A stretch of DNA of 64,000 bases from Gerris lacustris (taxonomy: Eukaryota; Arthropoda; Insecta; Hemiptera; Gerridae), in assembly GCA_951217055.1 (NCBI GenBank), contig OX578282.1, positions 69,779,092 to 69,843,091 on the forward strand, given 5' to 3'. The position numbers were made by a program, and so were the translations under genes. The notes below the pieces were generated by a model. That model saw only the letters and a program-made list of their open reading frames with translations, searched no databases and had not been told where the DNA came from. The stretch's first letter is position 1. Each line of letters opens with the position of its first letter. Positions 40,905 through 54,952 of this stretch are shown here, one piece after another.

Positions 40905-43680
40905 AGGTATAGCTATTGTAGCCTTCAGGGGATAGATGGGTCTAAGGGACTTTAAATGGGGAACTTTAAGAGAAAATTTTTAGATAACATTTCCTCTCTT
41001 CTAGCATCAATTATCACAACATAAGGGAGAAATAAAATGTTGCAAATGTAAAAAAATGTTAGTGATTACGCTCATTATTCAAACTTTATAATAAATTTGT
41101 AAAGATGTTACTAAATTCATCTGCATCAATTTAGTTTAGTATTTCAAAATAGATATCATATATTTACTAAGATTGGAAACCTCCATATCATACACATGCG
41201 TACATGTACACATACTTATGTGTCAAGATTTTCATTTTACCTAAACCTTTTGGAAAATGTCTCATTTTTCTGAAATACAAAACCCTATGTCTGATACGGT
41301 TGCCCTATGTTTCCTCCGGAACGATCGCATAGCTTCCGTTACTTTCGGTAAGCTCGGCAGCAAATTTGGGTGGTTAAAACTAAATAAATTTGACAATATT
41401 AGGTAGTCATAATCAAAGCATAAAATCATTAAAGTATAAAAAAACATGACGCAAGGAAGCTATGTGCCACACTAATTGGCAGACTATTTTAAAGACCCTT
41501 GCTACAAAGCTGCAATCAGTTTTTCATACATAAAGTAATACCATGTAGAATTATGAGAATGGTATGATGTTCTTCCCTTTTCCGTATACTAACTTCAGTT
41601 AGTAAAACACTTTCAAAGTCAAAATATCCGGTACCTGACTGGAACGTTACTTTTTTTGGTGGTAGCAAATTTTTTTTTTTTTTTTAAAGTAAGCTGAAGA
41701 AAGAGAGAGAGAAAGAAAAAAATACTGGACACTAGCAGGTAGTAGAGGACTTAAATTAAGTACGTAAGTTGATTGGTTGCGTGATGTGGAGCTGTCAAGT
41801 ATACAAGAGGTTGTGTGTTACTTAGTACCAAGTATCTGGTGAAGTGTGCAGGTGTTGATCCTTAGGGTGTTTATGTCTGGGGTGAGGTATAGAAGTCAGG
41901 TCCTGAGCGTTGTTAAGCACCAGGTCTACCAACCTTCAAAGGACCCTAGTTCGTGTCCTTAGTCCTTACCCTATTTATTTATTTTTTTTATCCTTGAGCA
42001 GGGTTGTATCTTGCTTCTCCTGATTGCCTGAAAAGGGATTTTTTAAACAGAAAACGCTTCCTTGATTGCCTTTACGTCCCTTCCAAATGTAGGGTCATAC
42101 AAACCTCGACGCTAGAAGAGACTTTGGCCCTAAAAATCTTCAATTAATGACCCTCCAAGGATAATAAAAGAGGAGTCAGAGAGTCTATTAAACTCATCCG
42201 ACAAACAGATTTGTAAAATAAATAAATAAAAATACATGTTTTCTTGTTTAAAGTTTGAAGCTTTAATCTTGGAAATAAAAGTACAAGTTTCATGTTAAAG
42301 TTCTAACATCAATGTTAATATCTTATAGTAAATGTATATCCCAACAAAACAAACATCTGCATATAAATATAACTAAGAAACTCATTATTATAATTATGAT
42401 ACAAATCCTTATATTACCTATATTCCTTCTGATTAATAATAATAATAATAATAAATAACAGACAATATTAAATTATATTAAGTATAATATTATTTCAACC
42501 TTAAATGTTGATTACTATATCACTATTATTTGAATCTACAGATTAGACTCCTCCTCTACGCTCGGGCAACCTTGTAGAGGAGTACAGCAACAATTATTTT
42601 ATATTAACATTATTTTGTAAATATTATTAGTGAATTTATGTAATTGAATTTATAATTTTATTACTGTATATGTTGTTTTATTAATAATAAAAAAAAAAAA
42701 AAAAAAACACAAGTGTAAAAAAATGAGCCAAGTCTCACGTAAAAAGTTGTGAGATCATAGGTTTAGCCGAATACTTGGCTACTTCTTCTTCTTTGTTCTT
42801 GTAAAGTTTGTGGTGTGTATTTGCCAAGTCAGAAAATGTTTTTCAATTTAAACGTGTAGAGTGATTTGGGTAAGAGAATAGAGAGAGGGACAGACAAACA
42901 TCATGTACTTGCACCGGATAAATTATACCTAGTAGAACTTACTCGGACAGTGGGAGACTTGTCTAAACCTATCATCTCACAACTTTTCACGCGAGACTTG
43001 GCTTATTTTATTACACTAGTGTTTTTGTTTGGATTTCACTTCTTTTTGTAAGTCATTTTTCGTTGCCCCAAACAAGTTTTCGTTTTTTTTTTCTTTGTTC
43101 TTGGGCCATTTTTCTTTGTTTTTATTAATCTTTCGTGTGACTTTTTCGTCGGTGGGTATTCAAATTCAACTAAATAATATTATCTGGAGAAAATGTGTTT
43201 ACACTTTAAGATAACTGTCAATTAATACTGTCAAATCAACCTCATCATCACTTTTAAGTTTTAAAGTTCTCTACTAGGTAGCTCTAGCGGTGCTGTTTAC
43301 AATTTTTTAAATATTTACAATATTTTGAATAGGTGGTTTTCTATTAGCCTTGAAAGGGACAAAGAACCAGAATTGTTATATTTTCCTTTATTTGTACAAC
43401 AAACTCTAACCTATATTCAAAATTTCTAGTTTCTATAGGATTGTATTAGAAGTGCCTTAGAATTATGATGAGTGAGTGAGTCAGTGTCGAAATAACAAAA
43501 CTTTAGACTCATAATATACATATCTCATGAAGTTCAATGGGTAGAGATGTGAAATTTTTATTTCTGGTTTAGTTATTCATGAACTTTGAATAACAATTAA
43601 TTTGATATAGGTACTTAAGTGCCTTCAATAGGATAATGGAGAGAGGTCCAAATTGCCGTGAGTTGGTTCCAGTAAAGGAT
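40905..43680. other. Intergenic DNA with R5 fragments, no gene
   Basis: Inverted R5 head at about 41270-41365 and R5 tail at 41447-41490, which may be one heavily rearranged copy. A 9-bp hairpin (ctcctctac/gtagaggag) is at 42551-42582 and a poly(A) tract at about 42690-42706. No coding frame recognised; the 61-aa frames near 42866-43214 lack family features. Confidence 0.4.
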
Positions 43681-43710
43681 GGCACGGCTGTGCTCGAGCA
43701 CAGCCGTGCC
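43681..43710. repeat. Perfect 30-bp palindrome
   Basis: Arms GGCACGGCTGTGCTC and GAGCACAGCCGTGCC are exact reverse complements with no loop. It is GC-rich in AT-rich surroundings. It lies about 75 bp before an R7 palindrome. Confidence 0.95.
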
Positions 43711-43785
43711 CCCAGATATAGTTTTAGAGTATACTGGTGAACCAAAATTATTTCTTTCTACAAGTTAATGTAATAGAAACGAAAT

Positions 43786-43920
43786 AGTACATTACGCGTC
43801 GAGTGCGGAAAGTAGCATTTTGCATGCGAGTGTGGAGTTTGCACCCGAGCGACAGCGAGGGTAGTAAAACCACACGAGCAATGCAAAATGCCGTTTTCGC
43901 ACGAGTTGCGTACCGTACTT
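43786..43920. repeat. Foldback palindrome of family R7, copy 2
   Basis: Same arms and centre as 35253-35390 with few differences. The match continues beyond it to about 44360, so this copy of R7 is about 575 bp long. Confidence 0.75.
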
Positions 43921-44013
43921 TATCTACGATTGTTAGATTTAAATAATAAATACAGAAACAAATAAACTTGCTGCATGTAAGTTCGTATCTCTTCTCTTGA
44001 TAAAGATGGAATT

Positions 44014-44101
44014 AATCTTGAGTTGTATTTGTTGCCGAATTAATTATTTCTGGAGGATTATTATTCTCCACATTTTCGCCAAAGTCACTTGATTCACTCA
44101 T
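44014..44101 (-). pseudogene. Coding head of a tyrosine-recombinase-like gene, copy 2
   Basis: Starts with ATG, reads MSESSDFGENVENNNPPE then IINSATNTTQD and stops. It is a decayed version of 35407-35571 in the same position relative to the R7 palindrome. Confidence 0.45.
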
Positions 44102-44360
44102 TGTTTTTCACTAAAAACTCGATATAAACAGTTACTTTAATAAAGGAACACCAAATTAGTTTTGTTAAATGTAAACAAACTCACTAATCGTGCGTAAAGC
44201 TGAAGAATTCCTCTTCTTTACCGCACTAGTGTGGTAAAGAAGAGGAATTATTCAGAACTATGAGACGCGCATGCGCAATGAATACAAGTACGTAAATAAT
44301 CACTTTCTACGCATCTAAACAAAGATATAATGTTTATATTTCGTATCAATCGTAGATAAA

Positions 44361-46319
44361 ATAACTTTATAGTAAGGATACATCAACTTCAGGATCAGTC
44401 ATAGTTAAATGTATAAAAACATAGTTTACGATTTACTAAAATTTCAGGAAATTGATTTTCTTAAAATATAAAATACAAAAATGGTGTTAGTGACAAATAA
44501 GTGGAATATGCACTAAATGAATGGGTTGTATGGGACAAATAATGGGCTAATTATTACTTACCAGCCAAATTTCATTAAAATTGGACGAGTAGTAAATAAT
44601 GTTGGTTCACAAGAATTGAACGATAGACAGACAGACACAAAAACAAACGAAAAATGTTCCCTGATAAAAAAAATGTGTCTAAAACTCTTTTAAAAAATAA
44701 GAAAGATAATAAATTAAAAGATGGTCGAGGAGGTAAAGAACGAACTATTAATTAACCCTGTTCATTTTATCTAATTATTTTGATTTTAATTATTAATTTT
44801 AGCCGGGTGAGATGAGGTATTTTTAATTAGTTCTCGCCAAGTGTTAATACAGCTAGGAATGTGAGGAACATTATAATGTTATTTCTATCTAGGATAATGT
44901 TACTTCACGGAGTGGTGACTCGCGGGTGATAATGTCACAGAGATAGAGATGTACCTGCTACCTGCACCAGGTCATGTAATTTACTGTTTATTTCCTCTTC
45001 GTTTAGTTCTATAATGGAAGATTCGGTGTTTATCGTTATCAACTCATATATTTAATTAACGTAACCTTCGACAAAAACTAAATACTTTGAAACATTCTTA
45101 TATTCATAATTGATAAGAAAGACTTTTATATTTTAATATTTAATATAATAACAGGGTGGTCCAAAAGCCCCCCCCCCCCCCCGATTTGATATTGGTATCA
45201 CTTTTGAACTAATTAATTGAATATCATCGGTTTTTTTTTTTTTTTTTTTTTTTTTTTTGTTCCTTATTTTTGAACGGTTCCAACGATATGTCATAAAAAT
45301 ATTTATACTTTCGGTATTAATAACTTGTATCGGAATTAAAAACGAACTTCAAAATGGAGGCCAATATAAAAATTAAATTTAGTGAATTTGTTTGTCATAC
45401 AGTGAGGTAACATACGCGCCAAATTTTAACTCAATCTAACCACGTTTCGGTTTTTTACGATTTTTAAATATTTTGTTGACTCAGCAACAGTAAGATGGCG
45501 GAAAATATTGATTTCCCGGGCGGCACAACTAGAAGTAAGGACTGATTTTTCTGCCAAGTTTCAACTCTCTATAGGTTATGAATACCCTGGGCGCTACGAT
45601 GATAACACACAAACATAAAACCACTCAGGAGGTCTTAAAAACACCCAAAACCGATAAATCAGTTGAAAACTCAAAAAAAAAAAATATTTGGGTGAAAACG
45701 ATTCATTTCCTACCGTAGGTGAGGAAATGTCAAAATATTATTTTCTTATATATTTCAAACCAAAATACCTATTTTGAATACTTTTATACCTGATTTGAAT
45801 ACTTTTATACCTGATTTGAATACAATTATACCTATTTTGAATTCTTTTATACCTGATTTGAATACAGATATGGCTATTTTTGAATAGTTCGGTCGTGTTG
45901 AGGAGCTGTATAAGTCGTAGTGAGTTTTATACGAGAAGGATGTTAGTAGTAGTGGATGTGATTTACTGTGAGTTAGTCTTACCAAGGATTCATTGAGAGA
46001 ACAACTCACGAGATTATCTGCAAACAGAAGCCAGATTATCTGCAAGGACGTCAGCCTCTGCTCCGCCACTGCTCACCTAGCCCTTGTCTCTGTCTCCATC
46101 ATACGCCACTATCATACTACGCCTTTCTCTACTCTTCACTAATACAACTACAAATTCAACCTACATTACGATCAGACTCGGTCAGAGACAACTCAGACAA
46201 ACTTTCTCATATATACGAGTTCATAATTACTTAGTCCAGTGTTTTCCATTCATTAGTTTTCGAGTTGTCCTAGGCTTATTTAATTATTATTGAACATTTT
46301 ATCAATATGTATCATAAAA
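44361..46319. other. Intergenic DNA, no gene
   Basis: C and T homopolymers at 45169-45182 and 45230-45258. A 22-bp-like repeat of the form tttgaatacttttatacctg occurs five or six times at 45773-45865 and makes the repetitive C-terminus of a 104-aa frame at 45755-46069. No recognised gene. Confidence 0.45.
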
Positions 46320-46745
46320 ATAACTTCTCCTCGGTGGGGAACCAGGTCTCTCTCCGTCAGCGTTTAAAGCTATTTTTCTCAGAAACTAGATTTTTCCCCG
46401 GGAAAAAGGCATAATGTATCGTTAGATTTGTATTTAAATAAACTACATTTTAGATTTTTTTTTAAATAAAAATCATCGGAACCATTTTCGAGAAATATTT
46501 GTTTCAGGTTATTTTTCAGAGTTTTTGGGAAGGTTGCGCCCCCAAATTTGGAACTAAAATTCAAATCTCGATTCCGCCTCAAGGTATGATTTTTCTGAAC
46601 ATGTGTGCCAAATTTACAGTCAGAAATTATTTTGAAACACCACATTTTTGGACTCGAGTGACCTCGAATAGTGTAAATCTATCAACATCTCAAAATTGAA
46701 TTTTCGCGCCATCACAATACTTTCTCTTTATATGAAAAAATAGCT
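46320..46745 (-). repeat. Dispersed repeat R2, inverted copy
   Basis: Complement of the R2 landmarks: ttctcctcggtggggaac at the left and cgccatcacaatactttctc at the right. Confidence 0.65.
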
Positions 46746-46849
46746 ATGGCTAGAGGGAAAGTAACATTACAAAATTGTCACCACAATTTTATTTTAATTA
46801 TTAACAAACGTGTTTCAACATTTTATATCATCTTCAGTGTTAACTCAGT

Positions 46850-47003
46850 GTCTCTAACCACCTCTAACTACCTCTAACCACTTCTAACCACCTCTAAGCA
46901 CCTCTAACCACCTCTAACCACCTCTAACCACTTCTAACCACGTCTAACCCCCTCTAACCACCTCTAACCACGTCTAACCACCTCTAACCACCTCTAACCA
47001 ATA
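46850..47003 (-). repeat. Minisatellite of GGTTAGAGGT units, inverted
   Basis: About 15 units of cctctaacca. The flank 46779-46845 (accacaattttattttaatt and on) matches, inverted, the flank of the array at 30638-30854. Confidence 0.85.
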
Positions 47004-47448
47004 GGTGAAATCAAGAAATTAATTTTAGGTATTGAGGGGGTGCTGCAAAATACCGACGATTTCTATTAGAATACAAATTTAATTAAATATATAATTTTAC
47101 CGGGATAAATTTAGTTTCCAAGATATTAATGATAAAAATACATGAGATTTTGCTGGAAACTAAATTTAAACAATCGAACTAGATTTGACCGTAAGATATA
47201 AAAGTCTACTACTGATTGTTTATTGCTGAGCATTTGAAAGTGCTCGTATACAGGTCAGATTATACCCACTGCAGTTTTATTTAGGAGTTTACCAGGGAGG
47301 GGAGGGGAACAAGGCTCAAGGGTCAAATTGCAGTTTAACCCTGTTAATCTTAATCTTAAATTTAACCTCAATCTATTCTTATTAGGTTTATACCACATAA
47401 TCCCTCTAAGAAGAAGAATCAAAACAAAAGCATAAAAATCATTAGTTT

Positions 47449-47610
<162 letters not shown>

Positions 47611-47639
47611 GGGCAACGGCAGAGAGAGAGATACGAGAG

Positions 47640-47700
47640 GCACAACGGCAAAATTCAATGTTAGCTAGAGATCCGGGTTCAAGAACCGGTGAAGGTATAT
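47640..47700 (+). repeat. tRNA-like fragment (weak)
   Basis: The phrase agagatccgggttcaagaac resembles a T-arm/B box. No A box at the right distance is convincing because the GA tract precedes it. Confidence 0.2.
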
Positions 47701-47939
47701 TTTGTTGCAGATAAATTATGGACGGAATGAGGCCGGTACTCAGCCTACTAAAATAAGTAACATTTAAAAATAGAAATTCTGCTTTGCAATTTAACATTTA
47801 TTTTAAAGAAACAACGTACAAATGAAAAATATCTTATTGAAAATAACAAATAAGAAATTAAAACAAAACATATTCGTAGTCTAAATGTTATTAAAGGATG
47901 ATCTCACTAGATAGCACTATCATTAGGGAATACTCGAGG

Positions 47940-48785
47940 TTGAAGATTGTTAGAAATGGTTTTAGGTGATTACAGATGGTTAGAGGTGGTTAGTGGTTAT
48001 AATTAGAGATAGTTAAAGGGGGTTGAAGGTGGTTAGAGGTGGTTAGAGGTAGTTATAGATGGTAATACGTGGGTGAAGGTGGTTATAGGTGGTTAGTGGT
48101 AATTAGAGGTGGTTAGAGGTAGTTATAGGTGGTTATAGGTGGTTAGAGGTGGTTTGAGGTAGTTAGAGGTGGTTAGAGGTGGTTTGAGGTAGTTATATAG
48201 ATGGTAATACGTTATAGGTGGTTATAGGTGGTTAGAGGTGGTTTGAGGTAGTTAGAGGTGGTTAGAGGTGGTTTGAGGTAGTTATATAGATGGTAATACG
48301 TGGGTGAAGGTGGTTATAGGTGGTTAGTGGTAATTAGAGGTGGTTAGAGGTAGTTATAGGTGGTTATAGGTGGTTAGAGGTGGTTTGAGGTAGTTAGAGG
48401 TGGTTAGAGGTGGTTTGAGGTAGTTATATAGATGGTAATACGTGGGTGAAGGTGGTTAGAGGTGGTTAGTGGTAGTTTGAGATTGTCAGAGGTGGTTATA
48501 GGTGAGGTGGTTAGAGGTAGTTATACGTAGCTTATCGTTTTTTACCCCTGGTTATATAGGGGGTTTGAGGTAGTTAGAGGTGGTTATATAGGTGGTTAGA
48601 GGTAGTTATAGGTGGTTATATAGGGGGTTAGAGGTAGTTAGAGGTGGTTAGAGGTAGTTATAGGTGGTTATATAGGGGGTTAGAGGTGGTTAGAGGTGGT
48701 TAGAGGTGGTTAGCGGTAGTTATAGATAGTTATATGTAGTTGAGGTGGTTAGAGAGGGTTAGAGGTGTTTAGAGGGGGTAAGAGA
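47940..48785 (+). repeat. Large degenerate GGTTAGAGGT minisatellite
   Basis: About 850 bp of 10-bp units with a higher-order pattern: a block containing atagatggtaatacgtgggt recurs at about 120-150-bp intervals (roughly 48056, 48192, 48289, 48428). Confidence 0.9.
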
Positions 48786-49380
48786 AGCTCTAACATAAGA
48801 AAACCTCCTGATTTTTTAAAAAAATTGAATATTTTAAAAAACGCGTTTACACAGGCGACAGACGATAAAGAATAGAAGACAGACAGACACTTTTTGGAAC
48901 TTTAATACGTGAAAATCCATCAAAAACGAATTTTTGGGCCATCACAATCACAATCCTTTCTCTTTTTATACTGTACTACGTAAAAAGGTATAGTAAAAGG
49001 TTAACAACTCCCTGTTGGAATCTTTTTAAATATGCTTAAAAATATTGTGCCAATTTATGTGGCACATAGCTACCTTCCGTTCTATAATTAACTGGACGAA
49101 TGTTCACATGAGAGTTGGATCTGTTTAGATTTCCAAAACATCTAACTTATCTTTTAGTAATATTGATTTTGCCCAGACGCAGTTGCAATCATCGTGGTAC
49201 CATTCGTGGGCTACTATCGACAAACCATACATTTGTTTTAAATCGGTAGAGTACTATTAAATGTATCGATGTTTATAAAAACAATTTCGGACGTAGAAGG
49301 ATTTAATTAATATGGGACCAACAATGGGCTAATTATGACCATCCATTCAAACTTCATTATAAATCGGAACAGCAGTATTT
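48786..49380. other. Intergenic DNA, no gene
   Basis: Contains an R2-like end (about 48890-48970) and an inverted R5 tail-like phrase near 49045-49080. Confidence 0.4.
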
Positions 49381-49404
49381 ATGATATGGTGAGATTAAAC
49401 GACG

Positions 49405-49530
49405 TGTGATTATGACGAAAATAAGGACAATAATACGCCTCCTGAACTAATTAATTCGGCACAAAATACAACTAATGAATTAATATCATCTTTATCAAAA
49501 GAGAAATACTTCTATGCAGGAAGATTATTT
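49405..49530 (+). pseudogene. Coding head of a tyrosine-recombinase-like gene, copy 3
   Basis: Frame reads YDENKDNNTPPELINSAQ then NTTNELISSLSKEKY before diverging. It is the plus-strand counterpart of 35407-35571 and is followed at 49556-49680 by a partial, shortened R7 palindrome. The start codon is not preserved. Confidence 0.45.
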
Positions 49531-49555
49531 TTTTCTGTATTTATTATTAAAATTC

Positions 49556-49680
49556 ACAATCGTAGATAAAGTACGGTACGCAACTCGTGCGAAAACAGCA
49601 TTTTGCATTGCTCGTGTGGGATTACTACACTCGCATGCAAAATGCAACTTTCCGCAGTAGAGACGCGTAATGTTCTAATT
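49556..49680. repeat. Partial R7 palindrome, copy 3
   Basis: Contains tacggtacgcaactcgtgcg and cgcatgcaaaatgcaacttt. The centre with gagcgacagcgag is deleted. Confidence 0.65.
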
Positions 49681-50479
49681 ATGTATGCGTTAACTTTTTG
49701 TAAGTTCGCAAACAACAAATTGATTAAAGTATGCTGGATATTGGATATAAGAAAGTCTAGTGTGGACGAGTGTCGGACGAGGAATTGTGTGCAGGTAGAC
49801 GAAATAGTTCCAAGGCAATGGGAGATGTAGCTGATCGCATCACCAGTCACTGAACACAAAGCCACATATAATTATTCATCTAACTATGATAGTTTGGAAA
49901 TAATTAAACATAATCTTTCATTCGGTATCTTTCATTACCATAATTTTTGTCTTTATCATTAATACTACAGAAAAATCATTCATTAAACCTCTGCTTTAGT
50001 AGAATCACAAGTTATCAATCAATTCTTCAGCCTGATCCTTCTCTTCATTAAGATTTAGCAAGATGCTGTAAGAAATCAGCTGTTTCTCTTACCGAGATTC
50101 TTCTGGAATTATAAAATCATGTTTATAAAGGTTTTGTGGCACCTGTCTTGTTCGGAGTTCGTCATAAGGTCAGTTTATACATAACTGTTCCTAGACACTG
50201 TATTGTTACTACGAGCAGGGCGGAGAAGGCGCTCAAAACGACATTGAGACAAATTTGAAGCGGTTTTTGAAAAAAAAAAAAAAAAAAAAAATTGAAGGGG
50301 GATTTTTTTTTAAAAAAATCAAAAAACTATAACAATAAAAATAAGGTATATTTTTCATTGACATGCAGTCTTTACAAAGAGGGGACCACTTGCATTCATT
50401 TGAGTAAGGCGTAAAATATAAATAGATGTAAAAAAAAGTGCTTCAAAAAAACCGATTAGTTTTAAAGATAATATTATGG
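49681..50479. other. Intergenic DNA, no gene
   Basis: AT-rich with an A tract at about 50270-50290. No coding frame recognised. Confidence 0.4.
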
Positions 50480-50650
50480 TTCGCAAAAATTAAGCGATAG
50501 ACCACCAGACAGACACGGAACCAAAAATGTTGCCTGATGTCTGAAACGGATTTCTGGCTTGGAATGTTTGAAATCAGAGACATAAAAACTGTTCGTTCTT
50601 CAGAACGATCACATAGCTTCCGTTACCTTCGGTAAGCTTGGAAGCAAAAA
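50480..50650 (-). repeat. R5 head fragment, inverted
   Basis: Ends with the complement of the R5 head hairpin (gcttccgttaccttcggtaa) near 50616-50645. It directly abuts the R3 copy that follows. Confidence 0.6.
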
Positions 50651-50703
50651 CGGGGGAAGAATTAAAATAAACAGGTCAAGTGTGTGCTAGTCAGCACACA
50701 GCG

Positions 50704-51389
50704 AGGGTCCGTAGGCACCACTATATAGTGTTTAACTGTAAAGTGTTTAAACAGTGTTTTTTTAAAATGCTAAAAAAACTTACTTTGAACTATTCTAAGG
50801 GTCTGATATTCTCAAAACACACTCTGATAAAGTATTTTTTTGCCACTGAACCGGACTACAACCATATAAATATATCGAAAAGACCATAATTATAAAAAGA
50901 CGTATTTTGTCAATAAAAAATAAAATAATTTTTTTTCGAAATTTCCAAAAAGTGGTATCTTTACTTTTGGTCGAAGAATGTTCAGGATTTTTTTCAGATT
51001 TTTTGCACTTCACATAAGCGAGATAGAGGGAGGGACACGTTTCACAACCACTTCAAACTTGCCTACGCTCGCCCTATCAAAGTTATAACCAAAGAATTAT
51101 ATATTTTTGTTATCAGCTCGACGTACCCTTACATATGATACCCCTCACGGTGTCGAAAAAAAATAAAAAAAATTTAACCCTTAAGTTTTTTTACCCTAAT
51201 TTTTTTGAAAAATATTTTTTTTAAGTCGTTGTATTTTTAAAATATGTGGGTAGGTACAAGACACATACATGCCAAATTTCAAAGAGATCGGACGAAAGGT
51301 GTAGCCGTGAGAGCACGCGAGAGGACGGACGGACAGACACACTCAGGAAAATATAAGGGTCCTTGGTTTTGCCTACGGACCCTAAAAAT
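50704..51389 (-). mobile_element. Dispersed repeat R3, inverted full copy
   Basis: Bounded by agggtccgtaggca at the left and tgcctacggaccct at the right. The interior matches 5547-6235 in reverse. The ends confirm the TIR seen in the first copy. Confidence 0.7.
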
Positions 51390-52372
<983 letters not shown>

Positions 52373-52904
52373 CACAAAAAGGTTATGTTTTCTTGTTTCA
52401 TTTTTAATTTATTGAGATGTTCTAATAGATGGCATAATTATATTATAATATATAAATATTTAATACACCAGAGGCATTAAAAAGTGACTTTTTTATGATT
52501 TTATAATATAAATATACCAAAGGTTTAAGTGTTCTTAACCAATAAAGACTCCTGACAACTTTTTTTTTTTTTTTTTTTTTATTAATAATACCTTTATTAA
52601 AATTTAATATACAATAATTATACAATAATACAACACATAATATCATATTTTACAATGATTTTACACATTACCACATTTCAGGTTATCTCTCCACTATAGA
52701 GAACATGTAGTTCTGTGCCGTGAAGAGAGAGATCTTACTTTCAAATTTTTCTTATGCTTCTTTTATGTTTTAATTAGTTATGATATGGTTATTTAGTTAT
52801 TTTTTAAATTTTTTGTTAGTATCATAATTATTCTAGTGGCTATATTGAGGATTATATTTGTTCTTATACCACCAATTGTTGTTCAACTACCCCAATTACC
52901 ATTT

Positions 52905-53520
52905 TTGCTTCCGAGCTTACCGAAGGTAGCGGAAGCTAAGTGATCGTTATGAAGAACGAAACATTTCTATGTCTCCGATTTCAAAAGTTCCAAGACAGAA
53001 ATCAGTTTCAGACATCAGGGGAACATTTTTAGTTCCGTGTCTGTCTGTCAATCTGTCGGTCTGTCGTTCAATTTTTGCGAACCAACATATCTTTAAAACT
53101 ACTCGTCCGATTTTAATGAAATTTGTATGGTAGGACATAATTAGCTCATTGTATGTCCCATATAAGTTTCAACCTTCTGCGCTCATTTGTTTCTCTTCCA
53201 CATGCGCACAAACATACATTAATTTACACCTATACTATTACCTAGCTTTAAAAGTACTTATCTGATTATTATAAAACTTTTATAGTTTATTGAAAGTAGC
53301 CTGCAGATAGCCCCAGATAAATTTGAATCGTCTGCACTCTTTAACTTTTACTAAATTGATAAATTCATTTATGTACAAAATCCAATTACTTTTGACAGAA
53401 TAAAAGATCGGGAGAAACAATTAAACAAATTATATAGACAATAATGCTTGTAAAAGTATAAAATCAATAAAGTAGTAAGGATGCGAGGAAGCTATGTGCC
53501 ACACCAATTGGTAGTCTATT
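52905..53520 (+). mobile_element. Dispersed repeat R5, full copy
   Basis: Head hairpin at 52907-52935: gcttccg pairs with cggaagc and ttacc with an imperfect ggtag. A gtctgtctgtc cluster follows near 53040. The tail gcgaggaagctatgtgccac carries a small inverted repeat tgcca..ttggta/ttggca. There are hairpins at both ends but no TIRs. No coding capacity. Confidence 0.65.
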
Positions 53521-54114
53521 TTTAGAGGGGTACAATATTATCTTTAAGATTCAAAAGAGTGAAATGCCTTTGAGGGGGATCTTACAAGGATCAAGAAAAA
53601 TTGAGAGACCAATAAAGATATGGAGATGAAGGATCGATCAAGAACTAAGGTGCTGTGGAAAGGCGAAGCAACAAGTAAAGACCTGTTCAACTGTGTGTTT
53701 CTCCAATGTGTGATAGCAACTTATCGTGAAAGAGGAGCAATTAAATAACCAAACTACGTCTTCACACAAAATTAATTGTATTCGAAACAATTCGACCGGT
53801 TTCGGCTGTTCTATTGCAGCCTTCTTCAGATAATCTACAAACTTAAACTTGTAGGTGCACAGTAAGGTACCATTAGATTGTAAAACAAGTAAACAATAAA
53901 TACAAATTTAGTGTAATTAAAAACTGAAGTACATATGAAACGCAAAATAACCTGAATGGTTATCGACTTTAAAATGAACAAATAAAACAAAAAATCGGTC
54001 CGAGACAACTCAGACAAACTTTCTCATATACAAGTTCATAATTACTTAGCCAATGTTTTCCATTTATTAGTTTTTTTAAGTGCGTTTAATTATTATTAAA
54101 AATTATATCAAAAT
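53521..54114. other. Intergenic DNA, no gene
   Basis: The stretch 53725-53830 (aaccaaac..cgtcttcacac, then gaccggtttcggctgttcta) resembles 9690-9800 and is probably the end of another repeat family. Confidence 0.4.
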
Positions 54115-54590
54115 TTACCATAAAAATAACTTCTCCAGGGTGGGGAATCGAACCCGGGATCTCTCCGTCCACGTTTTTAACTATTTTCCCGGGAAAACTG
54201 CTTATATCGTTGGATCCGTATTTAAATGGACTACATTTTAGAATTTTTTAATCAAAATCGTCGGAACAGTTTTCGAGAATTTTTTTTTTTTTCACGTTTT
54301 TTCAGAGTTTTTGGGGAGGTAGCGCCCCCAAATTTGGAGCTAAAATTCATTTCTCGATTTCGCCTCGGGGTATGATTTTTCTGAACCTGTATGCCAAATT
54401 TCGTCAAAATCGGCCCAGCAGTAGTTTAGGCTCCAGGCGTCTGCACAGACAGACGACAGACGACAGACAGACATTATTTAAAAACCACTTTTTTGGACTC
54501 AGGGGACCTCAAACCGTGTAAATCCATCAAAATCTCAAAATCGAATTTTCGCGCCATCACAATACTTTCTCTTTATATGAGAAAGTAAAA
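54115..54590 (-). repeat. Dispersed repeat R2, inverted copy
   Basis: Complement of the R2 landmarks, including ggggaatcgaacccgg (an exact B box on the minus strand) and gcgccatcacaatactttct at the other end. Confidence 0.7.
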
Positions 54591-54847
54591 AGGAGTTATG
54601 GGTGAAGGTTGTATAAGGATAAAATAAATGGTGGAACATGAGCTCCGAGCCGCGTCCACGCCATACCTATATGAAAAGGAACGGCAAAGGCCAAATGGCA
54701 TTACAAGTGTGATGTGGGGTGTCTTGCTTGGCACATTTGCCATTTTGCTGGACTTGGCATAAATGTGCTTTTGCCATGCAAAACCGAACCCTACAATTAT
54801 TGTCGGTCCAGATCAAAGGGGGCCAGATGGCAAGGAGGCAACAACAA

Positions 54848-54952
54848 GTAGACGTGCTATCTGGCAACATTGCAATATGACAATAAGTAGACGAGCCATC
54901 TGACAACATTGTAATATTATGACAACAAGTAGACAAGCCATCTGACAACAGA
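54848..54952. repeat. Three imperfect units of about 36 bp
   Basis: The phrase aagtagacgwgcyatctg occurs three times, each followed by (g/a)caacattg-like sequence. Confidence 0.7.
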
